A stretch of 39,332 bases of DNA from Rhodothermaceae bacterium (GCA_019634345.1 JAHQVL010000044.1:1-39332), one strand, 5' to 3'; positions 25,024 through 34,068 are shown, counted from the stretch's first letter. The notes: generated by a model not told the origin, from the letters alone. Translations and numbers: made by a program.

Positions 25024-26484
25024 ATGAACATACATTTTTCTATACATAAATTTGCCCCACTCATAGCACTTCTTCTGATTCTGACTGGCTGTGACAGCAC
25101 TGATGATGATCCACAACCCTCTGCCATCGGAGGGACCGAAACCGTTGAAGGAGGGCGAGGCACCGATGTGACAGTCAGCGTTAGTTTGCGATCGGAAGTT
25201 GGTATTCAATCGCTCTCTGTTTCTGTTAATGGAGGCTCTGCTGAGGCACTACCTGTAACACCAGGCAACGTAAACCAGGCAGTCGACTATCCATTCTCCA
25301 TTCCACCTGATGCTACTGTAGGAACCAGCTATCCGATTGTATTCACCATGGTGGATCAGGATAACGTTTCAACGGACTTTAATGCGCAAGTAGTTGTTGG
25401 TACCCTGATTGACCCTCCCTCGACCTATTCGTTTACGCGCGAAGAAGCATCTACGGTATCGTATTCAGGTCAAAATGATCGGCTTGATCAATTGGAAGAG
25501 ATTAAAGCCTATTTGAAATTAACTGAGGCGGGCGAGTCGGTTTCTGAGCAGGTGCTGTTGGATATGTTTGTAAACACAGGGGGTAACGGAGGTGGAAGCT
25601 TCCCCTTTACCTCGGATCGCCAACTAAAAGACAAAACATTCGCCCCTGATTTGGATGTTCGTTTATTCGAAGATTTGTTTGCACGTGCCGAAGTAGCTAG
25701 CCTGGCGGGGAGTATGGGCACACAGGCTGAGAATGGAACGGCCGGGCTTATTGCTCGAGAGGACAAGGGAAGCAACATTCTAGTAGATGAAAACGGCAGG
25801 GAGTTTACTGAGCTCATTGAGAAAGGGTTGATGGGGGCTGTTTTTTATAACCAGATTTACAACACCTACCTGACAGATACCCGAATTGGTGACACCGTCG
25901 AAAATGTGACGCTCTCTGAAGGAAAGAATTATACGGCGATGGAGCATCACATGGACGAAGCGTTTGGCTATTGGAACTCCCCGGTTGACTTTTCCTCCGA
26001 GTGGCCTACTGAGCGTGCAAGCGAAGACCGTTTTTGGAGCCATTATTCTAATGTAGTGGACAATGTGAGGGATGGCGAGTTGGGCACAAATAGCATCATC
26101 ATGGATGCCTTCATAGCGGCGCGAACAGCTATTGTAAACAATGATCCAGTAGAACGGGATGCGCAAGTGGATGTGCTCTACGAAAACCTGGACCTGGTTG
26201 CAGCAGCTGTTGCCATCCATTACATCAACGACACACTTGGGTTCTTGTCCGAAGGAAAGACGGGGGAAGCGTTCCACGTCTTATCTGAGGCCTGGGCATT
26301 TGCCAACGCGCTTCGTTACTCACCTCGCAGAATACTCAGTTTAGCCGAGATAGAAGAAATCATGGAAAGCGACTTTGGAGCAGACAGTAACTTTTGGAAT
26401 GCAAATGCAATCGGCCTCAATAAAGCGAAAGCAACCCTTGTAACTGCTTATCCTGCGCTTGCCTCGGTTCAAGACGATTTGTAA
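25024..26484 (+). CDS. DUF4856-domain lipoprotein, copy 2 (486 aa)
   Basis: A GTG sits directly before the ATG; I use the ATG at 25024. The lipoprotein signal has lipobox LTGC (Cys23). The mature part has the same layout as copy 1 and the same length: an Ig-like segment (AIGGTETVEGGRGTDVTVSV) followed by DUF4856 from YSFTREEASTVSYSG, with ELIEKGLMGAVFYNQIYNTY, then FGYWNSPVDF, then FWSHYSNVVDN. The two proteins are clearly paralogs from tandem duplication, now diverged. It is followed 27 bp later by the imelysin gene, which makes it the likely first gene of the transport operon. Confidence 0.9.
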   Translation: MNIHFSIHKFAPLIALLLILTGCDSTDDDPQPSAIGGTETVEGGRGTDVTVSVSLRSEVGIQSLSVSVNGGSAEALPVTPGNVNQAVDYPFSIPPDATVGTSYPIVFTMVDQDNVSTDFNAQVVVGTLIDPPSTYSFTREEASTVSYSGQNDRLDQLEEIKAYLKLTEAGESVSEQVLLDMFVNTGGNGGGSFPFTSDRQLKDKTFAPDLDVRLFEDLFARAEVASLAGSMGTQAENGTAGLIAREDKGSNILVDENGREFTELIEKGLMGAVFYNQIYNTYLTDTRIGDTVENVTLSEGKNYTAMEHHMDEAFGYWNSPVDFSSEWPTERASEDRFWSHYSNVVDNVRDGELGTNSIIMDAFIAARTAIVNNDPVERDAQVDVLYENLDLVAAAVAIHYINDTLGFLSEGKTGEAFHVLSEAWAFANALRYSPRRILSLAEIEEIMESDFGADSNFWNANAIGLNKAKATLVTAYPALASVQDDL

Positions 26485-26511
26485 ACGAAACTACTTGATT
26501 TAGGAAGCAAG

Positions 26512-27672
26512 ATGCCACGTACAGCCCTCTTTACTCTCTTATTATGCTTTCTGCTGGGTTTTGGAGCCTGCGACTCCGGAAGTGGAATGGCTGATGAGCC
26601 CCCAGAAGATGACCCCATTATTGATCCTCCGCCTGCAGAAGAACCTGGCTTTAAGCGGGCCGATATGTTGGCCAACATGGGTAACAATATCATCGTCCCT
26701 TCTTATATCGCCTTCCAAGAAGAAATTGATGCATTACATGCTGCCGGTGAAGCATTCAAAAATAGACAGGATGAAACGACCCTGAATGGTCTCAGGGAGG
26801 CTCTCAAAGAAGCACGAATGGCCTGGCAAGATGTGGCTCTGTTTCAGTTTGGTCCCGCAGAAACGTTTGCGCTGCGTGGTTCTCTGAACACGTATCCCGC
26901 AAATACGGATCGGATCGAAGCGAACATAGCATCGGGCAGTTATGTGCTAGGGACCATAGAGAACATCGCAGCTGGTGGATTTCCCGCACTGGCCTACCTG
27001 CTTCATGGTAATGGCGAGACGGTCGAAGAACTTATTGCGCTATTTACGACAGATGGAAGCGCGGCCTCCCGGATGGTGTACCTGGAGGACAATCTTAACT
27101 TCGTTCAAGAGAGTGTTGATCTTGTTGTAAATCGCTGGTTACCCACAGACGGCAATTATCTGACAACATTTCTTAGTGAAGACAAGGGCGGGGTTGATGT
27201 GGGGAGCTCATTGGGTGAGGTGGTAAATGCCCTTGTATTGCACTATGAGCGGTTTATAAGAGATGGCAAGATCGGTATCCCCGCTGGGGTTCGAAGTTCT
27301 GGTGTCCCCCGGCCGAAAGCAACGGAAGCATTTTATGGCGGGTATTCGAGTGAACTGGCTGTTCGCAGTGTTGAAGCATTAGAGCGGTTCTACAAAGGCA
27401 TATCCCTTAGTGGTGAGGATGATGTTGGACTTGAAGAAAATCTTGAGTTTTTAGAAGCCGATATGCTTGCTTCTGATATAGCAACGGCCATGGAGGGCGT
27501 GATCGGTTCACTAATGGCCCTGCCGGATCCATTGTCTGCACAAATAGAGTCCAACTCCGACGAGGTCGTTACTGTATTTACCGAAATGCAGCAACTGGTT
27601 GTGCTCTTGAAGGCAGACATGACCTCCTTCCTGGGGGTCACAATCACGTTTCAGGATAACGATGGGGATTAA
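26512..27672 (+). CDS. Imelysin-family lipoprotein (386 aa)
   Basis: The signal ends in FGAC (Cys20) and is followed by an acidic Pro-rich linker. The imelysin fold begins near residue 50 with ANMGNNIIVPSYIAFQEEID. In many imelysins a GxHxxE motif is conserved; here the matching place reads GFPALAYLLHG, so the His and Glu are absent, as in other imelysin-like lipoproteins of Bacteroidota. The long helical domain continues to residue 386. Known relatives bind or are induced by iron at the cell surface or periplasm. An AGGAAG sequence lies before the ATG. The HTTM gene begins 9 bp after the stop. Confidence 0.88.
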   Translation: MPRTALFTLLLCFLLGFGACDSGSGMADEPPEDDPIIDPPPAEEPGFKRADMLANMGNNIIVPSYIAFQEEIDALHAAGEAFKNRQDETTLNGLREALKEARMAWQDVALFQFGPAETFALRGSLNTYPANTDRIEANIASGSYVLGTIENIAAGGFPALAYLLHGNGETVEELIALFTTDGSAASRMVYLEDNLNFVQESVDLVVNRWLPTDGNYLTTFLSEDKGGVDVGSSLGEVVNALVLHYERFIRDGKIGIPAGVRSSGVPRPKATEAFYGGYSSELAVRSVEALERFYKGISLSGEDDVGLEENLEFLEADMLASDIATAMEGVIGSLMALPDPLSAQIESNSDEVVTVFTEMQQLVVLLKADMTSFLGVTITFQDNDGD

Positions 27673-27681
27673 TCGTGTAGC

Positions 27682-29049
27682 ATGAAACGTATCCTGCACC
27701 ATAGTACTACCCCTGGCCCGATAGCACCCTTGATTGTATTCAGGGTGCTATTCGGGTTCATTATGGTGATCAGTATTGTCCGCTTTTTTGCTAAAGGCTG
27801 GATCCACGATCTGTACGTTCAACCAGCTTATCATTTTACCTATTACGGGTTTAGCTGGGTGCAGCCTCTAGGGGAAGCGGGCATGTATGCGGTCTTTGCC
27901 CTTATGGGGCTCGCTGCGTTAGCCATCATGCTTGGGTGGCGATACAGAATAGCCACTGTGGTATTCTTCCTGGCGTTTACCTACGTCGAATTAATCGACA
28001 AATCCAACTACCTCAATCACTATTATTTCGTCAGCATCATCGCGTTTTTGATGATGTTTGTCCCTGCACATCGAGGCTTTTCTCTGGATGTGTTACGTAA
28101 CCCCAAATTAGAACGCACACTGGTGCCCGCATGGACGATCAATATTCTCAAGCTACAACTCGTTATTGTCTACTTCTTCGCAGGGGTTGCTAAGCTTAAT
28201 CCAGACTGGTTGTTTAACGCGATGCCCTTGCAGCTCTGGCTGCCTGCGCACGCACATCTCCCTGTTATCGGGCCGTTGCTTGAATTGCCTGAGACGGCGT
28301 TTCTATTCAGTTGGGCTGGGGCCTTGTATGATCTCACCATCGCCTTTTTCTTGCTCATCCCACACACACGGCTGTGGGCTTACATCGGTGTAGTTGCATT
28401 CCATTTGATGACGGCGATGCTTTTTCAGATAGGCATGTTTCCCTACATCATGATCTTATTGACGCTCATCTTTTTCTCATCCGAAAAACACCAGCGTGCG
28501 ATCGATTGGGCGAACTCTTTTTTTGCAAGAATTTTTGATAGACCACGTCCTTCACACTCGGTCAGCAATACACACGTCCACCAATATGGTGTTCTTGCAA
28601 CAAGAATCTGCGGTGTTTTGCTCGTCCTTCATTTTGTCCTGCAGCTCATTCTGCCGTTCAGGTATGCACTGTATCCTGGGGACCTCTTCTGGACCGAACA
28701 GGGGTACCGATTCTCGTGGAGAGTGATGCTGATGGAAAAAGCCGGCTATACCGTGTTTCGAATCCAGGATCATGAATCCAATAGATCGTGGGAGATCGCC
28801 AATTGGGATTATTTGACGCCGAATCAAGAGAAAATGATGGCGACACAGCCCGATATGATCGTACAATTTGCTCACTTTTTGAAAGATGAATACCGGAAGA
28901 AAGGGGTAGAGGATATCAGTATTTCGGTCGATTCCTATGTAACCCTGAATGGCCATCGGAGCCGACCTTTTGTTAACCCGGATGTAGATCTTACACAAGT
29001 TGGCCAGGACTTACGGCACAAGGACTGGATACTTCCTTTTGAAGACTAA
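27682..29049 (+). CDS. HTTM-domain (vitamin-K-dependent gamma-carboxylase-like) membrane protein
   Basis: Eight or so hydrophobic segments lie in the first 330 residues, for example APLIVFRVLFGFIMVISIV and MYAVFALMGLAALAIML, followed by a soluble tail of about 120 residues. The HTTM hallmark is ELIDKSNYLNHYYF (Asp106, Lys107, Asn112, His113), and AKLNPDWL follows the central helices. In animals the homologous domain is the gamma-glutamyl carboxylase. Bacterial members are of unknown substrate, but they recur beside imelysin and TonB-receptor genes. It sits 9 bp after the imelysin gene, and its TAA overlaps the next ATG (TAATG). The start ATG at 27682 is the first in frame. Confidence 0.88.
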   Translation: MKRILHHSTTPGPIAPLIVFRVLFGFIMVISIVRFFAKGWIHDLYVQPAYHFTYYGFSWVQPLGEAGMYAVFALMGLAALAIMLGWRYRIATVVFFLAFTYVELIDKSNYLNHYYFVSIIAFLMMFVPAHRGFSLDVLRNPKLERTLVPAWTINILKLQLVIVYFFAGVAKLNPDWLFNAMPLQLWLPAHAHLPVIGPLLELPETAFLFSWAGALYDLTIAFFLLIPHTRLWAYIGVVAFHLMTAMLFQIGMFPYIMILLTLIFFSSEKHQRAIDWANSFFARIFDRPRPSHSVSNTHVHQYGVLATRICGVLLVLHFVLQLILPFRYALYPGDLFWTEQGYRFSWRVMLMEKAGYTVFRIQDHESNRSWEIANWDYLTPNQEKMMATQPDMIVQFAHFLKDEYRKKGVEDISISVDSYVTLNGHRSRPFVNPDVDLTQVGQDLRHKDWILPFED

Positions 29050-31550
29050 TGAATAAACGTACGCACTTCATCATTGCAATTGCATGCCTGCTTCTCGGTT
29101 TAGGGAATGCGCAATCCGCCGGAGCTCAAGGTTATGCTGTTTTTGGTCACGTATTGGATGTACAAGGACAACCTCTTTCGAATGCGGATCTTGTATTGGA
29201 AGACGTAGAGCAGGGGAGTTTCCATAACGATGGGCCAACCTTAACTGTAGGGGCATCTCTGACGCAAACCAATCCAAGCGGAGAGTTTAACATTCCCTCT
29301 TTATTACCAGGGCACTATGTGATTGCCGTATTCTCCCCTGGAAAAGAGGTGGCCAGGAAAGAACTTGATATCATTGATCACGATGTTCGGCTCAACTTTG
29401 AGTTGGATGATCTAGCTGATGAACTGGATGAAATCAGAATCGATGCCGATGCAAAAGGAGCGTTTGGTATTCAACGATTACGTGCTGTGGAGATGGCTGC
29501 CCTGTATGACACAAAGAAGACTGAAGTGATCGTTCTGGACGACGTAACTGCAAATCTAGCCACGAATAACAGCCGGCAGATTTACTCCAGGGTGCCTGGT
29601 TTAAATATATGGGAAAGCGATGGGGCGGGTATTCAGATGGGCATTGGGGGTAGAGGGCTTAGTCCGAATAGGAATTCAAACTTCAATACCCGGCAAAACG
29701 GGTACGATATCGCAGCCGATGCTCTGGGGTACCCTGAAAGCTATTACACGCCACCTGCTCAAGCGCTTGAGCGCATCGAGATCATACGAGGGGCCGCTTC
29801 TTTGCAATACGGTACCCAATTTGGCGGGGTGCTCAACTTTGCATTTAAAGAGGGCGCAGAGAATAAACCCGTAGATTTTACTTCTTTGCAGACTGTAGGC
29901 TCGTTCGGCCTGGTGAATTCGTTTAATAGCCTTGGAGGCACGGCCGGCAAAACTCGTTATTACGGGTTCTATCAATACAAGCACAGCGACGGATGGCGCC
30001 CGAATGAGCAACTCACTCAGCATACCGCGTACGGATCAGTAAAGTATCAATTCTCCGAAAAGCTCTGGATCAAGCCCGAGTTCACTTATATGACGTACCT
30101 TGCCCAGCAGCCGGGTGGGTTGACCGATGCCCAGTTCTCTCTCGATCCTCGCCAGTCTAACCGTGAGCGAAACTGGTTTCACGTAGATTGGAATCTATGG
30201 GCCGTTTCAGCGAACTATTCGCTGTCTTCGAAAACCAGCCTAAATACCCGGTTCTTTGGCCTCTCAGCTCGTAGGGATGCACTGGGCAACTTAGGACGCA
30301 TCGATCGATTGGATTTTGGTGGTAACCGGGATTTGTTAGTGGATCAGTTTAAAAACTGGGGGAATGAAACGCGTTTTCTTCATCGCTATCCCTTACTGAA
30401 TGACCTTTCCGTTTTGCTACTGGGCGTTCGATATTATGACGGGTTTACAGATCGGCGACAGGGCGAAGGAAACAGCGGCGATGATGCTGATTTTACATAC
30501 ATGAGTTCGGATATATTGGAAGGGTCAAATTTTGATCTGCCAAACAAAAATGTATCGGTATTTGCTGAAAATATATTCAATATCACACCGAAATTCAGCA
30601 TTGTACCTGGGATCCGTTTTGAATACATCAACACGCAGGCAGAAGGATACTACCGAAACATCGTACGCGACCTGGCAGGCAATATATTACTTGATGAGCA
30701 GATCGATGAATCGAGAAAAAGCACGCGCTCCTTTGTGTTCTTTGGCCTTGGAATGAGCCTGAAGCAAAGCACTCAGTTAGAGGTGTATGGTAACTTTTCG
30801 CAGAATTATAGAGCCATCAATTTTAATGATATCCGTGTAAATATCGGAAGCCTGGAGGTGGACCCTGATATTAAGGATGAAAGAGGATACAATATTGAGT
30901 TAGGAGCGAGGGGTGTTGTAGGGCGTACGTTTGATTATGATGTGAGCCTATTCCACCTTTCCTATGAGGATCGTATTGGGACGACCCTGCGAAAAGAACC
31001 CAATCCCCAGTTTAATAACCTGGTCGACCGAATCTATCGCTTCAGAACCAACATTGCCGATGCAAAGATCTATGGCGTTGAGAGCTATGCGGAAGTCGAT
31101 TTGTATAAGCTGTTTGTGCGTCCTGACGCTCCAGTACGGTTGTCTGTATTTACAAATGTGGCCCTGATTACAGCCGAGTACGCCAGGTCAGAGGAAAACG
31201 GGATCGAAGGGAATGAAGTTGAATTGGTGCCTGAGACCAATCTGAAAGCAGGGCTCATTTTTCAGAGAAATAACCTGCAGCTTTCCTACCAGTTTTCATA
31301 TGTCAGCGAGCACTTTTCGGATGCCTCCAATGCGATTCGCACGCCAACAGCCATCGAGGGTATTATCCCATCTTATCACGTGATGGATGTAGCAGTACAA
31401 TACACCTGGAGGCGGTATAGAATTGATGCAGGGGTAAATAACCTATCCGATTCGATCTACTTCACACGAAGGGCGACGGGGTATCCCGGGCCAGGAATCA
31501 TTCCTTCCAGTGGAAGAAGCTTCTACCTGACGGCCGGCGTTAAAATATGA
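29049..31550 (+). CDS. TonB-dependent outer-membrane receptor, probably for a metal chelate
   Basis: Residues 1-27 are a signal peptide. A carboxypeptidase-regulatory-like beta domain covers about 28-120 (GYAVFGHVLDVQGQPLSNAD). The plug follows at about 150-270, starting AALYDTKKTEVIVLDDVTAN and including IYSRVPGLNIWESDG and LERIEIIRGAASLQYGTQFG. The rest is a 22-stranded barrel ending FYLTAGVKI; the last residue is Ile rather than the usual Phe. The TKKTEVI segment is typical of ferric-citrate-type receptors of Bacteroidota. It is the last gene of the operon, its ATG overlapping the HTTM stop, and its own stop abuts that of the PorZ-like gene on the other strand. A ferric-ligand substrate is inferred from the neighbours. 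Confidence 0.93.
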   Translation: MNKRTHFIIAIACLLLGLGNAQSAGAQGYAVFGHVLDVQGQPLSNADLVLEDVEQGSFHNDGPTLTVGASLTQTNPSGEFNIPSLLPGHYVIAVFSPGKEVARKELDIIDHDVRLNFELDDLADELDEIRIDADAKGAFGIQRLRAVEMAALYDTKKTEVIVLDDVTANLATNNSRQIYSRVPGLNIWESDGAGIQMGIGGRGLSPNRNSNFNTRQNGYDIAADALGYPESYYTPPAQALERIEIIRGAASLQYGTQFGGVLNFAFKEGAENKPVDFTSLQTVGSFGLVNSFNSLGGTAGKTRYYGFYQYKHSDGWRPNEQLTQHTAYGSVKYQFSEKLWIKPEFTYMTYLAQQPGGLTDAQFSLDPRQSNRERNWFHVDWNLWAVSANYSLSSKTSLNTRFFGLSARRDALGNLGRIDRLDFGGNRDLLVDQFKNWGNETRFLHRYPLLNDLSVLLLGVRYYDGFTDRRQGEGNSGDDADFTYMSSDILEGSNFDLPNKNVSVFAENIFNITPKFSIVPGIRFEYINTQAEGYYRNIVRDLAGNILLDEQIDESRKSTRSFVFFGLGMSLKQSTQLEVYGNFSQNYRAINFNDIRVNIGSLEVDPDIKDERGYNIELGARGVVGRTFDYDVSLFHLSYEDRIGTTLRKEPNPQFNNLVDRIYRFRTNIADAKIYGVESYAEVDLYKLFVRPDAPVRLSVFTNVALITAEYARSEENGIEGNEVELVPETNLKAGLIFQRNNLQLSYQFSYVSEHFSDASNAIRTPTAIEGIIPSYHVMDVAVQYTWRRYRIDAGVNNLSDSIYFTRRATGYPGPGIIPSSGRSFYLTAGVKI

Positions 31551-33947
31551 TCATCGGATAATCGCGACCTTGCCATAGGCCGTGTCCGAACCATTATCGT
31601 CAATTGCAGCGACGATGTACATGCCGGAGGGGACTAATTTATTATTTAAGTCCCTCCCGTTCCATCGTACGCGGCCCCCACGTGCTTCCAGGCGAGCAAC
31701 AAGGCTTCCCGAAGCGGTCATGATCCGAATCGTAGTTTCATCTAAGAGTCCTTCGATGATGACGTTGGGCTCACCTTGTTCTTGGACACGGACGGGGTTT
31801 GGATAGATGAAAAGATCTTGGGTGTCGTTTGAAGCAGCAATAGCTTCTCCGTTCACACTGATAAGCCCGAGGTCGGTTGAGAAGTAGACTTCCCCGGTGC
31901 GTTCATCAACGGCAATCGAAAGAATGACGTTGGATAGGAGAGGGGAGTTCTGGGTTGTAAGCTGGGCTTCAATTTCAAATCCAAGATCCGCTTCGCGAAC
32001 GTAAAAGGCGCCAATATCCGTACCTATCCACAATTTGTTTGCTGGATCAACGGTGATAGAATTAACCTTTAAACCAAAGAGCAAAAATTGGCTTTCACCC
32101 GCCTGACGAGATGCTCTGAGTGGCCAAATGGGGACGGAGTTTGGATCGCGAGCTACGATTCCGGTATTGACAAAATAAGCGAGCCCTTCGTCTGTGCCTA
32201 CCCAAATACGACCCGAATTATCCTCTTCGATTGCATTTACAACGGGGCTTGGTAGGCCTTGTCCATTACTGCCTTCTTCCGAGAAGTAGCGAAAGGCATC
32301 GTCCGAAGCATCCGTGATATCATCTCCAGAGTCCAGCACCAGGAGGCCGTCTCTTGCTTGCAAGTTATTTGTTCGAACCGTCACGATCCACTTTTGCCGG
32401 AAGCTATCTACGAACAGCCGTTCATAGGTGAGGCTACTCCCAAGAATACTGAAGAAACTATGCCAGGTGCCATCGAGGAGGCGCAGGTGAAAGGGTTGGC
32501 GAGCCCCGGTATTGGACACCCAAAGAGACCCATCAGGCTCACTTGAAATACCTCGTATAAGTTCGAAACTGGGGTCTTGCAGGCCTTGAGTACCGCTGAT
32601 GGGAGAGTTTGAGTCGTCAAAAAAGTTTAGCATCCCATCTTGGTCTACCTGGACAAGACCACTCCCAAAAGAGCCCGCCCAGACGCTCATCTGAGAATCT
32701 GTGTGAATGAACTCGTATCGGGTGTTTCTTCCTTGAAGTTCAGTGAAGAACCGCCTGATGTAACTGGTCCAGTTGCCGTCTCTATCGAGCTTGTAAAAGC
32801 CCTGCTCTGTACCTCGAATCCCGCCAAGCCACAAGTCTCCATCGTCATCAAATTCGAGCATAGAGAACCTCCCATCAAAAGGGCCGTCAGGAAAAAAGCT
32901 TTCTCGGACTATCGTAGGGGTGCCTGCTGATGGATTCAGCGGAGCGAAGGACGTAAGGCCTTCAACCCGATCTCCTGCCCAGAGATTGCCGTCAGGACCC
33001 TCTATAATAGTCTGCAAGGAGAAAAGGCCTCCACTACCAACGCGACGGTTGCCTTCAGGTCGGATTACGGTCAGGCTTTGAGATTCAATACCGATAAGCT
33101 GATCAGCCAGGGGAAGCAGGGTATGTACGTTTCCACTTGTGACGTCAAGTAGGCGATACAGGTCTACGTCATCACGCACGAAAAGACCGCTTTCGGTACC
33201 TGCGTAAATATTCCCTCCAAAGCCTGCAATACTGTTAATGTTGAGGGCCCCGCTTCCTACTGTTTCTGTTTGCCAGGAGAGCGGATCCTGTAAATTCGCC
33301 GTATTTAGAGGGGCAGAGACCACCGCTTTAACGCCTTCTCCGTCGACATCTGTGGGAGAGATGGTGACCCAAAGCCGGCGTACCGAGTCAGGAATCGTTG
33401 TAATCGCAATATCTGTAACTGACGCTACTGAAATATCAGTACCAAAACGGCTGTACGTTTCAAGCACCTCGCCTCGGTCCGTATCAAAAAGCACAACACC
33501 AAATCCTGTCGCTGCAACGAGAGTGTCTCCTGTGATCAGGAGCTTCCGAATACCCCTCTCTGTAAACTGAGTGGCCCTGGGAATATCCAAAAAAGATTGA
33601 ACCGTGTTTGACGCAACGTCAATTTTATCCAATACCCCATCATTATAGCCCAACCAAACGGCATCATTTATGGCGTCATAAGAGATGGCCGTAATGTTGA
33701 GTCCGGTAAGTCCCTCGGTAGTCGTGAAACGACTTATTTCACCCGTTGAGACTCCGTATCGGAATACGCCCCCATCAGTTGCTGCCCAAATGGCATCGCT
33801 GGATGCGGTTAGGTCCACCACAGGGCGAAAAGAAGTGTGCGTTTCCCACTCTTGAAATTGCCCTAGTACTTGCGTGGGGACAAAACTTGCAAAAAGCAGA
33901 ACCCAGAGAATTGCGGTATATCTAGATAAAGCAGGACGTAGAGACAT
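31551..33947 (-). CDS. porZ: PorZ-like T9SS protein: two beta-propellers plus sorting domain
   Basis: The frame continues to 33992, but the ATG at 33947 starts a signal peptide (MSLRPALSRYTAILWVLLFA, cleavage near VLGQ), giving 798 aa. The mature chain opens FQEWETHTSFRPVVDLTASS and then repeats propeller motifs such as IWAATDGGVF, VWLGYNDGVLDKID, RIWVGTDEGLAYF and KLWIGTDIGAFYV, the two-component-regulator type. The last 80 residues, from LFIYPNPV, form a T9SS sorting domain ending KVAIIR. P. gingivalis PorZ has the same order and a similar length (about 780 aa), and there it delivers anionic LPS to T9SS cargo at the surface. Assignment to PorZ rests on architecture and opening motifs, so it is likely but not proven. 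A ligand-binding sensor protein is the alternative. Confidence 0.75.
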   Translation of the reverse strand: MSLRPALSRYTAILWVLLFASFVPTQVLGQFQEWETHTSFRPVVDLTASSDAIWAATDGGVFRYGVSTGEISRFTTTEGLTGLNITAISYDAINDAVWLGYNDGVLDKIDVASNTVQSFLDIPRATQFTERGIRKLLITGDTLVAATGFGVVLFDTDRGEVLETYSRFGTDISVASVTDIAITTIPDSVRRLWVTISPTDVDGEGVKAVVSAPLNTANLQDPLSWQTETVGSGALNINSIAGFGGNIYAGTESGLFVRDDVDLYRLLDVTSGNVHTLLPLADQLIGIESQSLTVIRPEGNRRVGSGGLFSLQTIIEGPDGNLWAGDRVEGLTSFAPLNPSAGTPTIVRESFFPDGPFDGRFSMLEFDDDGDLWLGGIRGTEQGFYKLDRDGNWTSYIRRFFTELQGRNTRYEFIHTDSQMSVWAGSFGSGLVQVDQDGMLNFFDDSNSPISGTQGLQDPSFELIRGISSEPDGSLWVSNTGARQPFHLRLLDGTWHSFFSILGSSLTYERLFVDSFRQKWIVTVRTNNLQARDGLLVLDSGDDITDASDDAFRYFSEEGSNGQGLPSPVVNAIEEDNSGRIWVGTDEGLAYFVNTGIVARDPNSVPIWPLRASRQAGESQFLLFGLKVNSITVDPANKLWIGTDIGAFYVREADLGFEIEAQLTTQNSPLLSNVILSIAVDERTGEVYFSTDLGLISVNGEAIAASNDTQDLFIYPNPVRVQEQGEPNVIIEGLLDETTIRIMTASGSLVARLEARGGRVRWNGRDLNNKLVPSGMYIVAAIDDNGSDTAYGKVAIIR

Positions 33948-33960
33948 ATTTCCAATTTCA

Positions 33961-33991
33961 TGAACGATAGCGAGTGCTATTACATCGTTCA
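33961..33991 (-). promoter_or_regulatory. Hairpin just upstream of the PorZ-like start
   Basis: TGAACGAT and ATCGTTCA (8 bp) enclose an inner dyad, ATAGC / GCTAT. The structure starts 13 bp before the ATG at 33947 and touches the heptad element, sharing its first GTTCA. It could be a 5' leader hairpin or simply the edge of that repeat. Confidence 0.4.
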
Positions 33992-34068
33992 AAGTTCAAA
34001 GTTCAAGGTATAAAGTTGGTTTCTTAAGTACCCAAACCTTGAACTTTGAACCTTGAACCTTGAACTTT
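33987..34068. repeat. Heptad-repeat inverted repeat, element 3
   Basis: The left arm is GTTCAAA, GTTCAAA, GTTCAAG, GTATAAA, GTTGGTT. The right arm is GAACTTT, GAACCTT, GAACCTT, GAACTTT in the same 7-bp register. The arms pair imperfectly around the centre TTTCTTAAGTACCCAAACC. The centre matches that of element 1 (GTTGGTTTNCNTAA, then CCC), so the two are copies of one dispersed family. It lies between divergent genes, where it cannot be a shared terminator. Confidence 0.85.
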
